A stretch of DNA of 21,809 nucleotides from Bacillota bacterium (GTDB lineage Bacteria; Bacillota; UBA4882; UBA10575). The position numbers were made by a program, and so were the translations under genes. Each line of letters opens with the position of its first letter. Position 1 is the first letter of the stretch. The stretch lies in contig DOID01000044.1 of assembly GCA_003511465.1 (NCBI GenBank), positions 1-21,809 on the forward strand, given 5' to 3'. Positions 7,689 through 14,195 of the stretch are shown in pieces. The notes below the pieces were generated by a model that saw only the letters and a list, made by a program, of their open reading frames with translations, searched no databases and was not told where the DNA came from.

Positions 7689-8129
7689 GTGGATCTGTTG
7701 CCCGATCAATTACTAGCCTTAGCTAAACAGAACAAGATCGCTATAAAGTTTTGGGATTTTAAACCACCGATCGAGGCGGTCTATTATAGCTATCCAGGGA
7801 AAAACCCGGTGATCGGTCTTGATTACCGGATCCTCAGTGATAAAAACCATTTTCGCTGCGTCTTGGCGGAAGAACTCGGTCATTACTTTACGACCCAGCG
7901 GGAAAGCATCATCACCCACTGTCACCACCGCAGCCGGATCGGGGCCTACCGCGAAGAGTACCAAGCGATGGTCTGGGCGGTCAATTACCTTATTCCCGAC
8001 CGTGAGTTAGCCCTCGCCCTTAAGCTGATGCCATCCCGAAAGCTTAAAGAATATTTTCAGGTCGACCCGGATTTCTTGGCTTTCAAATTAAAACTCGCCA
8101 AAGATAAATTACTGGCTCAGCTGTCCTAA
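7689..8129 (+). CDS. ImmA/IrrE-family metallopeptidase-like protein
   Basis: 146 residues, resembling the ImmA/IrrE (DUF955) peptidases that cleave a partner XRE repressor. The active-site region reads CVLAEELGHYF: the usual HExxH is EELGH here (Glu61, Glu62, His65). The first zinc-ligand His is replaced by Glu, while the downstream acidic helix REEYQAMVWAVNYLIPD (E89/E90) is kept. I recall AEELGH as a recurrent variant in Bacillota proteins of this family, so it need not be dead. The start GTG is in-frame with the conserved N-terminus; the ribosome site is poor, suggesting coupling to the XRE gene 32 bp upstream. Its stop codon overlaps the convergent mtnA stop by 4 bp, so there is no room for a terminator. 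Confidence 0.8.
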   Translation: MDLLPDQLLALAKQNKIAIKFWDFKPPIEAVYYSYPGKNPVIGLDYRILSDKNHFRCVLAEELGHYFTTQRESIITHCHHRSRIGAYREEYQAMVWAVNYLIPDRELALALKLMPSRKLKEYFQVDPDFLAFKLKLAKDKLLAQLS

Positions 8130-9172
8130 ACTGCGCCCTCTTCTCTAAGCTTAAACCGTCCCTGTTCCGGGCGGAGGAGCCCTGCCTCCGTCACAATGGC
8201 CGTAACCAAGCGGGCCGGAGTTAAATCAAAGGCCGGGTTGTAAACCTGCACGCCGTTCGGTGCCACCCGGCGGCCCCCAAACGTGGTTATTTCATCAGCC
8301 GTTCGTTCCTCAATGGGAATACTTTGTCCGTCCGCTAAAGTTAAATCCATCGTTGACCTGGGCGCCGCCACATAAAAAGGGATGCCGTGGGCTTGCGCCA
8401 ACACCGCCAGGGTATAAGTACCGATCTTATTCACCACATCCCCGTTGGCCGCAATCCGATCGGCCCCAGTCAGCACCGCCTGAACCCTTCCTTGCTGCAT
8501 AACATAACCGGCCATATTGTCCGTAATTAGCGTCGCCGGAATCCCCTCTTTCATCAACTCCCACGTAGTCAACCTTGCGCCTTGTAGTAACGGCCTTGTT
8601 TCACAAGCCACCACCCTGATCCTTTTCCCTGTCCGGACGGCGGCACGGATCACCCCAAGAGCAGTCCCATGGGCCACGGTGGCCAGGGCACCGGCATTAC
8701 AGATGGTCAGTACCGTCATGCCGTCCGCCAGTAAAGCGGCCCCATGCTCGCTAAGGCGTCGGTTGGCCTCAATATCTTCCTGGTATAAACGGAGCGCTTC
8801 CGCTTCCAAGGCCGCCACCAGCCGCTCCGAAGTTTCCCCCTGCTGGGCCTCGGCTACTTTACGCATGCGGTCCAAAGCCCAAAATAGATTAACCGCCGTT
8901 GGCCTTGTTCCAGCCAGCACTGAAAAGACTCGTTCTAAAGCGGAAGGCGGGTCCAACCGCTGGCGAACGGCTTCCACCGCGCCCAAGACGACCCCAAAGG
9001 CAGCCGCGACCCCAATTGCCGGCGCACCCCGCACCACCAATCGCCGGATGGCATCGGCAACCGTCCGATAGTCGCAGCAAACTAAATACACTTCTTCCGC
9101 CGGTAATTTGGTCTGGTCTAACAATACAAGCGTCTGGTTCTCCCAGCGCAGCGTGGAAACGATCGGCACCAA
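8126..9172 (-). CDS. mtnA: S-methyl-5-thioribose-1-phosphate isomerase
   Basis: Converts 5-methylthioribose-1-phosphate to methylthioribulose-1-phosphate in methionine salvage; it belongs to the eIF2B-like isomerase family. The motif VRGAPAIGVAAAFG lies at about residues 48-60. The catalytic pair is Cys158 in ICNAGALAT and Asp238 in TGADRIAANGDVVNKIGTY, matching the known Cys/Asp pair of B. subtilis MtnA. Length 348 is typical. The TTG at 9172 is preceded at 7 bp by GGGAGG, which lies in the last codons of mtnP; the two genes are 2 bp apart and translationally coupled. Later salvage enzymes (mtnB, mtnD and others) are not in the window, so the fate of methylthioribulose-1-phosphate is open; a DHAP/aldolase shunt is one known possibility in anaerobes. 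Confidence 0.95.
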   Translation of the reverse strand: MVPIVSTLRWENQTLVLLDQTKLPAEEVYLVCCDYRTVADAIRRLVVRGAPAIGVAAAFGVVLGAVEAVRQRLDPPSALERVFSVLAGTRPTAVNLFWALDRMRKVAEAQQGETSERLVAALEAEALRLYQEDIEANRRLSEHGAALLADGMTVLTICNAGALATVAHGTALGVIRAAVRTGKRIRVVACETRPLLQGARLTTWELMKEGIPATLITDNMAGYVMQQGRVQAVLTGADRIAANGDVVNKIGTYTLAVLAQAHGIPFYVAAPRSTMDLTLADGQSIPIEERTADEITTFGGRRVAPNGVQVYNPAFDLTPARLVTAIVTEAGLLRPEQGRFKLREEGAV

Positions 9173-9174
9173 TC

Positions 9175-9972
9175 CTACGCCTCCCTAAAAAACCGGTCCG
9201 CATCAGGTACCGCCTGTTGACATCCACATGTGCGGACTGTCGGCATCTTAGTGATTACGCCCATCAGCAACTGCCGTAACCGCTCGTTGTTCGCTTGCAT
9301 CAAGGCCACGACCTCCTCGTGGGTCAGCGGTCCTTCGGCGATCCCAGCGGCAAAATTAGTCACCATCGAAACCGTGGCGTAACAGATCCCAGCTTCCCGC
9401 GCCAGCACCACTTCAGGGACATTGGTCATCCCGACTAAATCCCCGCCTAATTTCTCAAACATGCGAATCTCCGCCGGGGTCTCAAAGCGCGGTCCTTCGG
9501 TGCAAACATAAACCCCGCCGTCATGAATGTTATAGCCTGCTCCGGCGGCAACGTTCAGAATTATCGCTCTCACCTCTGGACAATAGGGTTCGGTATAATC
9601 AACATGCACAACCCCATGGGACCCGCCTTCAAAAAAAGTGCTGGGTCGCCCTTTCGTAAAATCAAGAAACTGATCGATCAGGACCATTTCCCCCGGCCGC
9701 ATTTGTGGGTTTAGGCTCCCAACGGCTGTGGTCGCGACAATACGCTTGACCCCCAAACTCCGTAGTCCCCAGAGGTTAGCCCGGTAGTTAATCCGGTGGG
9801 GGGGAACCGAATGGGCAGCGCCATGCCTGGGAAGAAAGACCACTTCAGTTCCGTTATATACGCCCACAGTCGGGTTGATGGGGCCGTAAGGAGTTTGGAC
9901 GTTAAGCTCTCTCCTGTCCGCTAGCATCGCCGGATCATATACCCCGGTTCCCCCGATAATCGCTATTTCCAT
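9175..9972 (-). CDS. MtnP-family nucleoside phosphorylase, probably methylthioinosine-specific
   Basis: Trimeric MTA phosphorylase/PNP family protein, 265 residues. The phosphate loop GGTGVY (7-12), LPRHG (47-51), TTAVGSLNP (81-89), DFTKGRPSTFF, TEGPRFETPAEIR (158-170) and GMTNVPEVVLARE (181-193) are all present. Human MTA phosphorylase has Asp220 and Asp222 at the purine 6-position; the corresponding segment here is VTNFAAG, with Asn206 and Ala208. As I recall, the Pseudomonas methylthioinosine phosphorylase has this Asn/Ala pair. Because an MTA deaminase (MtaD) is encoded nearby and mtnA follows directly, I infer that the substrate is methylthioinosine, yielding hypoxanthine and methylthioribose-1-phosphate. 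Automatic annotation would call it mtnP. A general 6-oxopurine nucleoside phosphorylase role is the alternative. Confidence 0.88.
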   Translation of the reverse strand: MEIAIIGGTGVYDPAMLADRRELNVQTPYGPINPTVGVYNGTEVVFLPRHGAAHSVPPHRINYRANLWGLRSLGVKRIVATTAVGSLNPQMRPGEMVLIDQFLDFTKGRPSTFFEGGSHGVVHVDYTEPYCPEVRAIILNVAAGAGYNIHDGGVYVCTEGPRFETPAEIRMFEKLGGDLVGMTNVPEVVLAREAGICYATVSMVTNFAAGIAEGPLTHEEVVALMQANNERLRQLLMGVITKMPTVRTCGCQQAVPDADRFFREA

Positions 9973-9995
9973 CTTTATCGCCCCTTTTTTTGCTT

Positions 9996-10060
9996 AATCT
10001 AAGCTTTTTGCGTTGTATCCGTTAAAAAGGATAATGACAACGCAAAAAGCCCAATCTAAG
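9996..10060. repeat. Two-armed palindromic element with flanking 8-bp direct repeat
   Basis: Arms GCTTTTTGCGTTGT (10003-10016) and ACAACGCAAAAAGC (10037-10050) are perfect 14-bp inverted repeats with 20 bp between them. The unit is flanked by identical AATCTAAG copies (9996-10003 and 10053-10060) that look like a target-site duplication. It lies between the pseudokinase gene's 3' end and mtnP, which is about 30 bp downstream on the minus strand. Confidence 0.85.
10012..10040 (-). promoter_or_regulatory. Possible mtnP-mtnA promoter inside the palindromic element
   Basis: On the minus strand TTGTCA (10035-10040, 5/6 to consensus) and TACAAC (10012-10017, 4/6) are 17 bp apart. Both hexamers are made from the element's arms. 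The start point would be near 10005, about 32 bp upstream of the mtnP ATG. Confidence 0.45.
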
Positions 10061-10093
10061 TCTTTTTCGGGGTCCGGCCGGAAGAATCCTGCC

Positions 10094-10118
10094 AAAAAGA
10101 AAAACCCGAAATTTCGGG
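10094..10118 (-). terminator. Intrinsic terminator of the pseudokinase gene
   Basis: The perfect palindrome CCCGAAATTTCGGG (10105-10118) is followed on the minus strand by TTTTTCTTTTT. It starts 13 bp after the stop codon at 10131. Confidence 0.85.
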
Positions 10119-10130
10119 CGTCAACCATCC

Positions 10131-11426
10131 CTAATTTATTTGTTCCCGTTCGGTAATTACCCAGCGGGTTCTGTTCCGGACTACTCTAATCCGTTCCCGG
10201 GTGGCAACCGTCTGCCAATGTCCGGCCTGCCAGTGGTGCCAAACCAGTTTTACCTCAAAGGAAGCGGTGTTTTCGGCCTGCCCCAAGTTGCTAATCTCTG
10301 CCACTTCAAGTAAGGGGTGGTCCATCAATGCTGTGATCGCCGTCTTCCGCTCTTCCTTAGCAGCCAGGAGATCAAGCCAAAGTCCGGCCGACCCGTCCAG
10401 CAGGTAAGCGGGGTAGGACGGGTCGGCAAAAGCACTAAAGAGTGCCGTTATGGCTTGGGCAGGAGGAACATTCCGCTCCTGGGGAAAGGCGCGCAGCCCC
10501 CAACCGAGGAGTACGACCAAAAGTACCACCCCGGTGCAGCCAAGGAGATATTTTTCCGCCCGCCGTCGGTGTAAACGCCAGAATAACCGGACTTGCCACC
10601 GCCAAGGCCGATTGTTTTCCTTTTTCAACGGGGCACCAGATCTCCTTTTGGCGTTCATCTGCCGCCAACCGCTACTTAATTCTTCGGCGCTCGGACGTTC
10701 CTGCGGATCCACCGCCAACAGCTTCTCCAGGTACCTCGTGATTTCAGCCGACAGTTCCGGCCGCCAGCGGGTGGGCGGGATGATCACTCCCTGCCGGAGC
10801 GCTTCGGTCGGCCAGCCCTGCACCAAGGGATAAGGTAAATGTCCGGTCAGCACCAGATAACAGAGGAGTCCCAGGTAGAAAAGATCCCCACTTTGGTTCA
10901 AGGGTTGGTTAGTATAGATCTCTGGGGGGTGACAAGCAGAAAGCCCCTTGGGAAGTGGCCCTTGGGGCGTGGCCAGATATGATAAAGAGTACGGATCGGG
11001 CATCGAAATGCCTTTCCCGCCCAGATAAACCCGGTGCCAATCGGGACAGCCGACCGTCAACCCCTGCTGGTGGTAAGTAGTGTAGGAATTCACCAGCGGT
11101 TCCAACGCGGCCAACCCTTCTTCCAGTGTGAACGCAGGTGGAAAGTTTGCAAATAAGGACTCGCCGGGGTAGACTTCCCAACCAATGAGGGTCTGCCCCT
11201 GATATGGAACGGGTCCGGCCACCGGAAGGATTCCTCTCACCGAACGGGAGGCCTCTCCCTGAACACTCCGCTCCGCCAGTTTGCGCCGGAAGCGGCTAAC
11301 CTCTCCCCAGCGCATTCTGGTGGCCATTGGCTCCCAGCGGTACAACGCTCCTGAATTAACCCGCTGTCCGTAATAGAGAGGAACCCCCTCGGCTTGACAC
11401 TCTAATGAAAAAATAACCTCTTCCAT
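10131..11426 (-). CDS. Membrane-anchored protein kinase-like (pseudokinase) protein
   Basis: 431 residues with the plan of a bacterial Ser/Thr kinase: a cytoplasmic kinase-like domain (about 1-255), a basic linker, one transmembrane helix (about 293-313, YLLGCTGVVLLVVLLGWG) and an extracytoplasmic domain of about 118 residues. The C-lobe scaffold is clear: an APE-like HPPEIY, then SGDLFYLGLLCYLVLTGHLPY, and DPQERPSAEEL. The catalytic parts are not: no glycine-rich loop or VAIK lysine can be recognised, the HRDxKxxN loop is replaced by GCPDWHRVYL, and DFG reads DPY. I infer it does not phosphorylate but senses or scaffolds. The outer domain (ASFEVKLVWHHW to the end) may have an NTF2-like fold; that is a guess. 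AAGGAGG lies 5 bp before the ATG. Its terminator follows at 10094-10118. Confidence 0.75.
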   Translation of the reverse strand: MEEVIFSLECQAEGVPLYYGQRVNSGALYRWEPMATRMRWGEVSRFRRKLAERSVQGEASRSVRGILPVAGPVPYQGQTLIGWEVYPGESLFANFPPAFTLEEGLAALEPLVNSYTTYHQQGLTVGCPDWHRVYLGGKGISMPDPYSLSYLATPQGPLPKGLSACHPPEIYTNQPLNQSGDLFYLGLLCYLVLTGHLPYPLVQGWPTEALRQGVIIPPTRWRPELSAEITRYLEKLLAVDPQERPSAEELSSGWRQMNAKRRSGAPLKKENNRPWRWQVRLFWRLHRRRAEKYLLGCTGVVLLVVLLGWGLRAFPQERNVPPAQAITALFSAFADPSYPAYLLDGSAGLWLDLLAAKEERKTAITALMDHPLLEVAEISNLGQAENTASFEVKLVWHHWQAGHWQTVATRERIRVVRNRTRWVITEREQIN

Positions 11427-11440
11427 GGGTGCCTCCTTGC

Positions 11441-11454
11441 CGCAAAAAGCTTTA
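11441..11454. repeat. Solitary arm of the palindromic element
   Basis: CGCAAAAAGCTTTA matches the inner ten bases of the arm plus the AAG-type outer flank seen at the other copies. No partner arm is found nearby. It is in the 95-bp gap between pgi and the pseudokinase gene. Confidence 0.5.
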
Positions 11455-11475
11455 ACCCTAGCATCCCCAGGAAAA

Positions 11476-11507
11476 GGTTTTTATGTACGAAAACAACATA
11501 AATAACC
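11476..11507. other. Imperfect inverted repeat after pgi
   Basis: GGTTTTTATGT (11476-11486) pairs with ACATAAATAACC (11496-11507) with one bulged base. It lies 15 bp beyond the pgi stop and could weaken read-through, but it has no GC-rich stem with a U-tract and is not a convincing terminator. Confidence 0.3.
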
Positions 11508-11521
11508 GCCGAACGACAGTT

Positions 11522-12877
11522 TTAATCGTCCAGCCTCGCCAATAGCTGTCGGCGTTGTTCCTCAAAGCCGGGTTTCCCCAACAAAGCAAACATATTCTGC
11601 TTATAGGCCTCCACTCCCGGTTGGTTGAAGGGGTTAACGCCCAATAAATAGCCGCTCATGGCACAGGCTTTTTCAAAGAAATAGACCAAATAACCAAAGT
11701 AATAGTCGGTCAGCGCGGGGACTTTAATGACCAGACAAGGGACACCACCATCCTGGTGGGCAAGGAGGGTACCCCTGCGGGCCTGGCGGTTTAACTCATC
11801 AATCTTTTGGCCGGCCAGATAATTTAAACCGTCCAGATCACCATCGGCGGTAGGAAGGACTAAGGCAGAACCGGTCGTTTCCACCTCAAGGATGGTTTCA
11901 AAGAAAAGCCGACGGCCTTCTTGAATGTACTGACCCAAAGAATGAAGATCAGTGGTAAAATCAGCCGCTGCCGGGTAAAGACCTTTCCCGTCTTTACCTT
12001 CACTCTCGCCAAAAAGTTGTTTCCACCATTCGGCAAAATAATGAAGGGCCGGTTCGTAGTTGACCATTAACTCGATGCTCTTCCCCTTTTGGTAAAAAAT
12101 ATGTCGCAAGGCCGCATATAAGTAGGCCTGATTCTGATTTAAGTCCGGTAGGGAACAACCTTCATACGCTGCGGCTGCACCGGCTAAAATCCGCTCTGGA
12201 TCGATCCCGGCCGCCGCGATTGGTAATAAACCCACTGGGGAGAGGACCGAATAGCGGCCCCCGATATCATCGGGGATCACAAAAGAGGTATAACCTTCTT
12301 CTGCTGCCAACTGCCGTAGTGCGCCCCGTTCCCGGTCTGTGGTGGCATAAATTCTCGTCGCCGCCGCTTTTTTTCCGTATTTCTCCTCCGCCAGTTGTTT
12401 TAATAAGCGAAAAGCGACTGCTGTTTCAGTCGTGGTTCCGGATTTGGAGATCACATTAATACTGAACTCTTTCCCCTGCAAATAGCTTAAAAGCTGTTCA
12501 AGATATCGTCCGCTGAGATGATGACCGGCAAAGATGATTTCTACCGCACCCGTCTGCTCCCGCCCTTGGGGCGGAAAATAGGGCGTCAGCATTTCCAAAG
12601 CAGCGCGCGCGCCCAAGTAAGAACCGCCAATTCCGGCGACCACTAACACCTCCGAACTTTCCCTAATCCGTTCGGCGGCCGCCTTCAGCGCTGCTAATTC
12701 TGCCCGGTCATAACTGACCGGTAAGTCTACCCAGCCCAAAAACTCACTGCCTGCACCCTGCCGCGCGTTAATTTGCCCATGGATGGCCTCAACACGGGAG
12801 GAAAGCATCTCCAGCTCTTCCCGGCGGAAAAAGTCCAATCCTCCCTGATAATCCAGAACTACTTCTTGATGACCCAT
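11522..12877 (-). CDS. pgi: Glucose-6-phosphate isomerase
   Basis: Interconverts glucose-6-phosphate and fructose-6-phosphate in glycolysis and gluconeogenesis. Seen in the protein are VVAGIGGSYLGARAALEML, the sugar-phosphate-binding loop SKSGTTTETAVAFRLL, the family signature DDIGGRYSVLSPVGLLPIA, and C-terminal NPFNQPGVEAYKQNMFALLG with the catalytic lysine region. I chose the ATG at 12877 (451 residues, the usual length in Bacillota). The open frame runs to a TTG at 12904, but AAAGGTAGTG lies within that extension and can serve as ribosome site. No sugar-metabolism gene accompanies it here; neighbours are degV upstream and the kinase-like gene downstream. A two-armed palindromic element lies directly upstream. 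Confidence 0.96.
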   Translation of the reverse strand: MGHQEVVLDYQGGLDFFRREELEMLSSRVEAIHGQINARQGAGSEFLGWVDLPVSYDRAELAALKAAAERIRESSEVLVVAGIGGSYLGARAALEMLTPYFPPQGREQTGAVEIIFAGHHLSGRYLEQLLSYLQGKEFSINVISKSGTTTETAVAFRLLKQLAEEKYGKKAAATRIYATTDRERGALRQLAAEEGYTSFVIPDDIGGRYSVLSPVGLLPIAAAGIDPERILAGAAAAYEGCSLPDLNQNQAYLYAALRHIFYQKGKSIELMVNYEPALHYFAEWWKQLFGESEGKDGKGLYPAAADFTTDLHSLGQYIQEGRRLFFETILEVETTGSALVLPTADGDLDGLNYLAGQKIDELNRQARRGTLLAHQDGGVPCLVIKVPALTDYYFGYLVYFFEKACAMSGYLLGVNPFNQPGVEAYKQNMFALLGKPGFEEQRRQLLARLDD

Positions 12878-12907
12878 CTTCTTGTCTTCACTACCTTTCC
12901 TCAATGG

Positions 12908-12958
12908 GCTTTTTGTGTTGTTCTTTGATTTGAGAATTTCGATAACAACACAAATAGC
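12908..12958. repeat. Two-armed palindromic element, variant copy
   Basis: Arms GCTTTTTGTGTTGTT (12908-12922) and AACAACACAAATAGC (12944-12958) pair over 14 of 15 positions. Relative to the other copies both arms carry the same substitution (GCG to GTG on one arm, CGC to CAC on the other), so pairing is kept. It lies between degV and pgi. Confidence 0.75.
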
Positions 12959-13004
12959 TTACAACACAATGCGTGGCTTGATCTAACCTGTTCTGGTCGG
13001 CCTG

Positions 13005-13874
13005 CTACCCTCGGCGGCCACTACCTCCTTGAAAGAAGACAACTAAACAGCCAGGGCCCGTATGCGTGCCGACGGTGGAAGAGAGTTCTCCGATGTGGAT
13101 TTCTTTTACGTTATAGAGCCTTTTCAGCTCGTCGGCAAAAGCAACAGCCTCTTCCTCACAACGGGAATGCCCAATGGTGATCAACTGGGTATAAAGTTCT
13201 CGTCCGTCTTCCGCCATGATCTCCAGCAGTCGTTTGATGGCGCGACGCCGTCCGCGCGCTTTTTCCCGCGCGACAATCCGCCCTTCTTTGTTTACTTCCA
13301 AGATCGGCTTGATGTTTAAGACCTCACCCATCACTGCCTCGACCCGGCTGATCCGACCGCCTTTTTGGAGATACTCTAAGGTGTTCAGGGTAAAGACGGA
13401 GAAGAGATGGGAACGGATCTGGGTTAAGGTTTTAAGAATCTCGCCTTTTTTCTGTCCGGCCTTCGCCATCTCCTGTGCTTTCAGGACCAAAAGTCCTTCC
13501 CCCAGGGAAGCGGTGCGTGAATCAAAGACCGCAACCCGGTCTTTGTGCTGTTCCAATTGTTCCTGTGCCATCAAAGCGCTCTCGTAGGTGCCGCTCATGG
13601 CTGAAGAAATAGTGATAACCAGCGCCTCATGACCGGCCGCGATTACTTCCTGCATAACCTGGAGAAAGTCGCCGGGGGTTGGTTGGGAGGTCGTCGGCAA
13701 CTTGTCGGCAGATGTTAGCAGGCGGTAAAACTCATCCCGCGATAAGTCAATGCCGTCCCGATACGATTGATCGGCAAAATTAATCGCCATTGGTACCACG
13801 CGAATCCCCTGGCTACCCAGGAAATCCATGGTTAGATCACAAGCCGTATCCGTTATTATTTTAACGTTATTCAT
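13005..13874 (-). CDS. DegV-family fatty-acid-binding protein
   Basis: Two-domain DegV/FakB-type protein, 289 residues, the standard length. Such proteins bind a long-chain fatty acid and, where a FakA kinase exists, present it for phosphorylation; no fakA is visible here. Seen are the N-terminal VKIITDTACDLT, the conserved VVPMAINFADQSYRDGIDLSRDEFY, LPTTSQPTPGDF (about residues 59-70), ITISSAMSGTYESA, VFDSRTASLGEGLLV, the C-terminal-domain TLEYLQKGGRISR, LNIKPILEVNKEGRI, and the closing HTGPGCLVVFFQG. AAAGGAGGGG precedes the ATG. It follows the germination operon after 96 bp in which I see no terminator, so some read-through is possible. Confidence 0.95.
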   Translation of the reverse strand: MNNVKIITDTACDLTMDFLGSQGIRVVPMAINFADQSYRDGIDLSRDEFYRLLTSADKLPTTSQPTPGDFLQVMQEVIAAGHEALVITISSAMSGTYESALMAQEQLEQHKDRVAVFDSRTASLGEGLLVLKAQEMAKAGQKKGEILKTLTQIRSHLFSVFTLNTLEYLQKGGRISRVEAVMGEVLNIKPILEVNKEGRIVAREKARGRRRAIKRLLEIMAEDGRELYTQLITIGHSRCEEEAVAFADELKRLYNVKEIHIGELSSTVGTHTGPGCLVVFFQGGSGRRG

Positions 13875-13970
13875 AAAACCCCTCCTTTTTCAAAAAATAA
13901 ACTCTTGCTTTTATTTGACGCCCACGGCCCCAAAAAGTTACTTGTTTCTTTTTCACGATCGGGCTTTCTG

Positions 13971-14195
13971 CTACAAACTGGTCTGTATTACCCTGTGGAT
14001 TCCCTCACCCAGTTCAATCCAGACGGTTTCAATATAGGGCAATTTGACCCCGCTGACCAGCAAGCTACTTAAGACTAAGCTCAAGAGTAGAAGCAAAGTA
14101 AAAACGGCCAATTCCCGCCAGTACTCCTTTTCCACCAGTTCGGGCGCTTCATAGATAAAAACGGAAATAAAGACTAACACTACGAAGATGATCAC
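13971..14195 (-). CDS. Small two-helix membrane protein, probable D subunit of the germinant receptor
   Basis: The last gene of the ger operon encodes 74 residues with two hydrophobic helices (about 2-15 with VIIFVVLVFISVFIY, and about 28-44 with FTLLLLLSLVLSSLLV), a short acidic connection (EAPELVEKEYW) and a soluble tail. Small two-helix D subunits of this size are known next to GerA-type receptors in Bacillus and modulate germination. I place the start at the GTG of 14193-14195: it overlaps the gerAB stop as GTGA and has GGAGGGT 7-8 bp upstream. A longer frame opening at TTG 14219 lacks a ribosome site. Family membership is inferred from size, topology and position, not recognised sequence. 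Confidence 0.7.
   Translation of the reverse strand: MIIFVVLVFISVFIYEAPELVEKEYWRELAVFTLLLLLSLVLSSLLVSGVKLPYIETVWIELGEGIHRVIQTSL

Noticed and set aside
8260..9279. Long open frames on the plus strand opposite mtnA and mtnP
   Set aside because: They are mirror frames of well-conserved genes, rich in Pro/Arg/Ala, and lack ribosome sites.
13875..13970. Promoter or terminator between the ger operon and degV
   Set aside because: No stem with a U-tract and no -35/-10 pair could be supported beyond the degV ribosome site.
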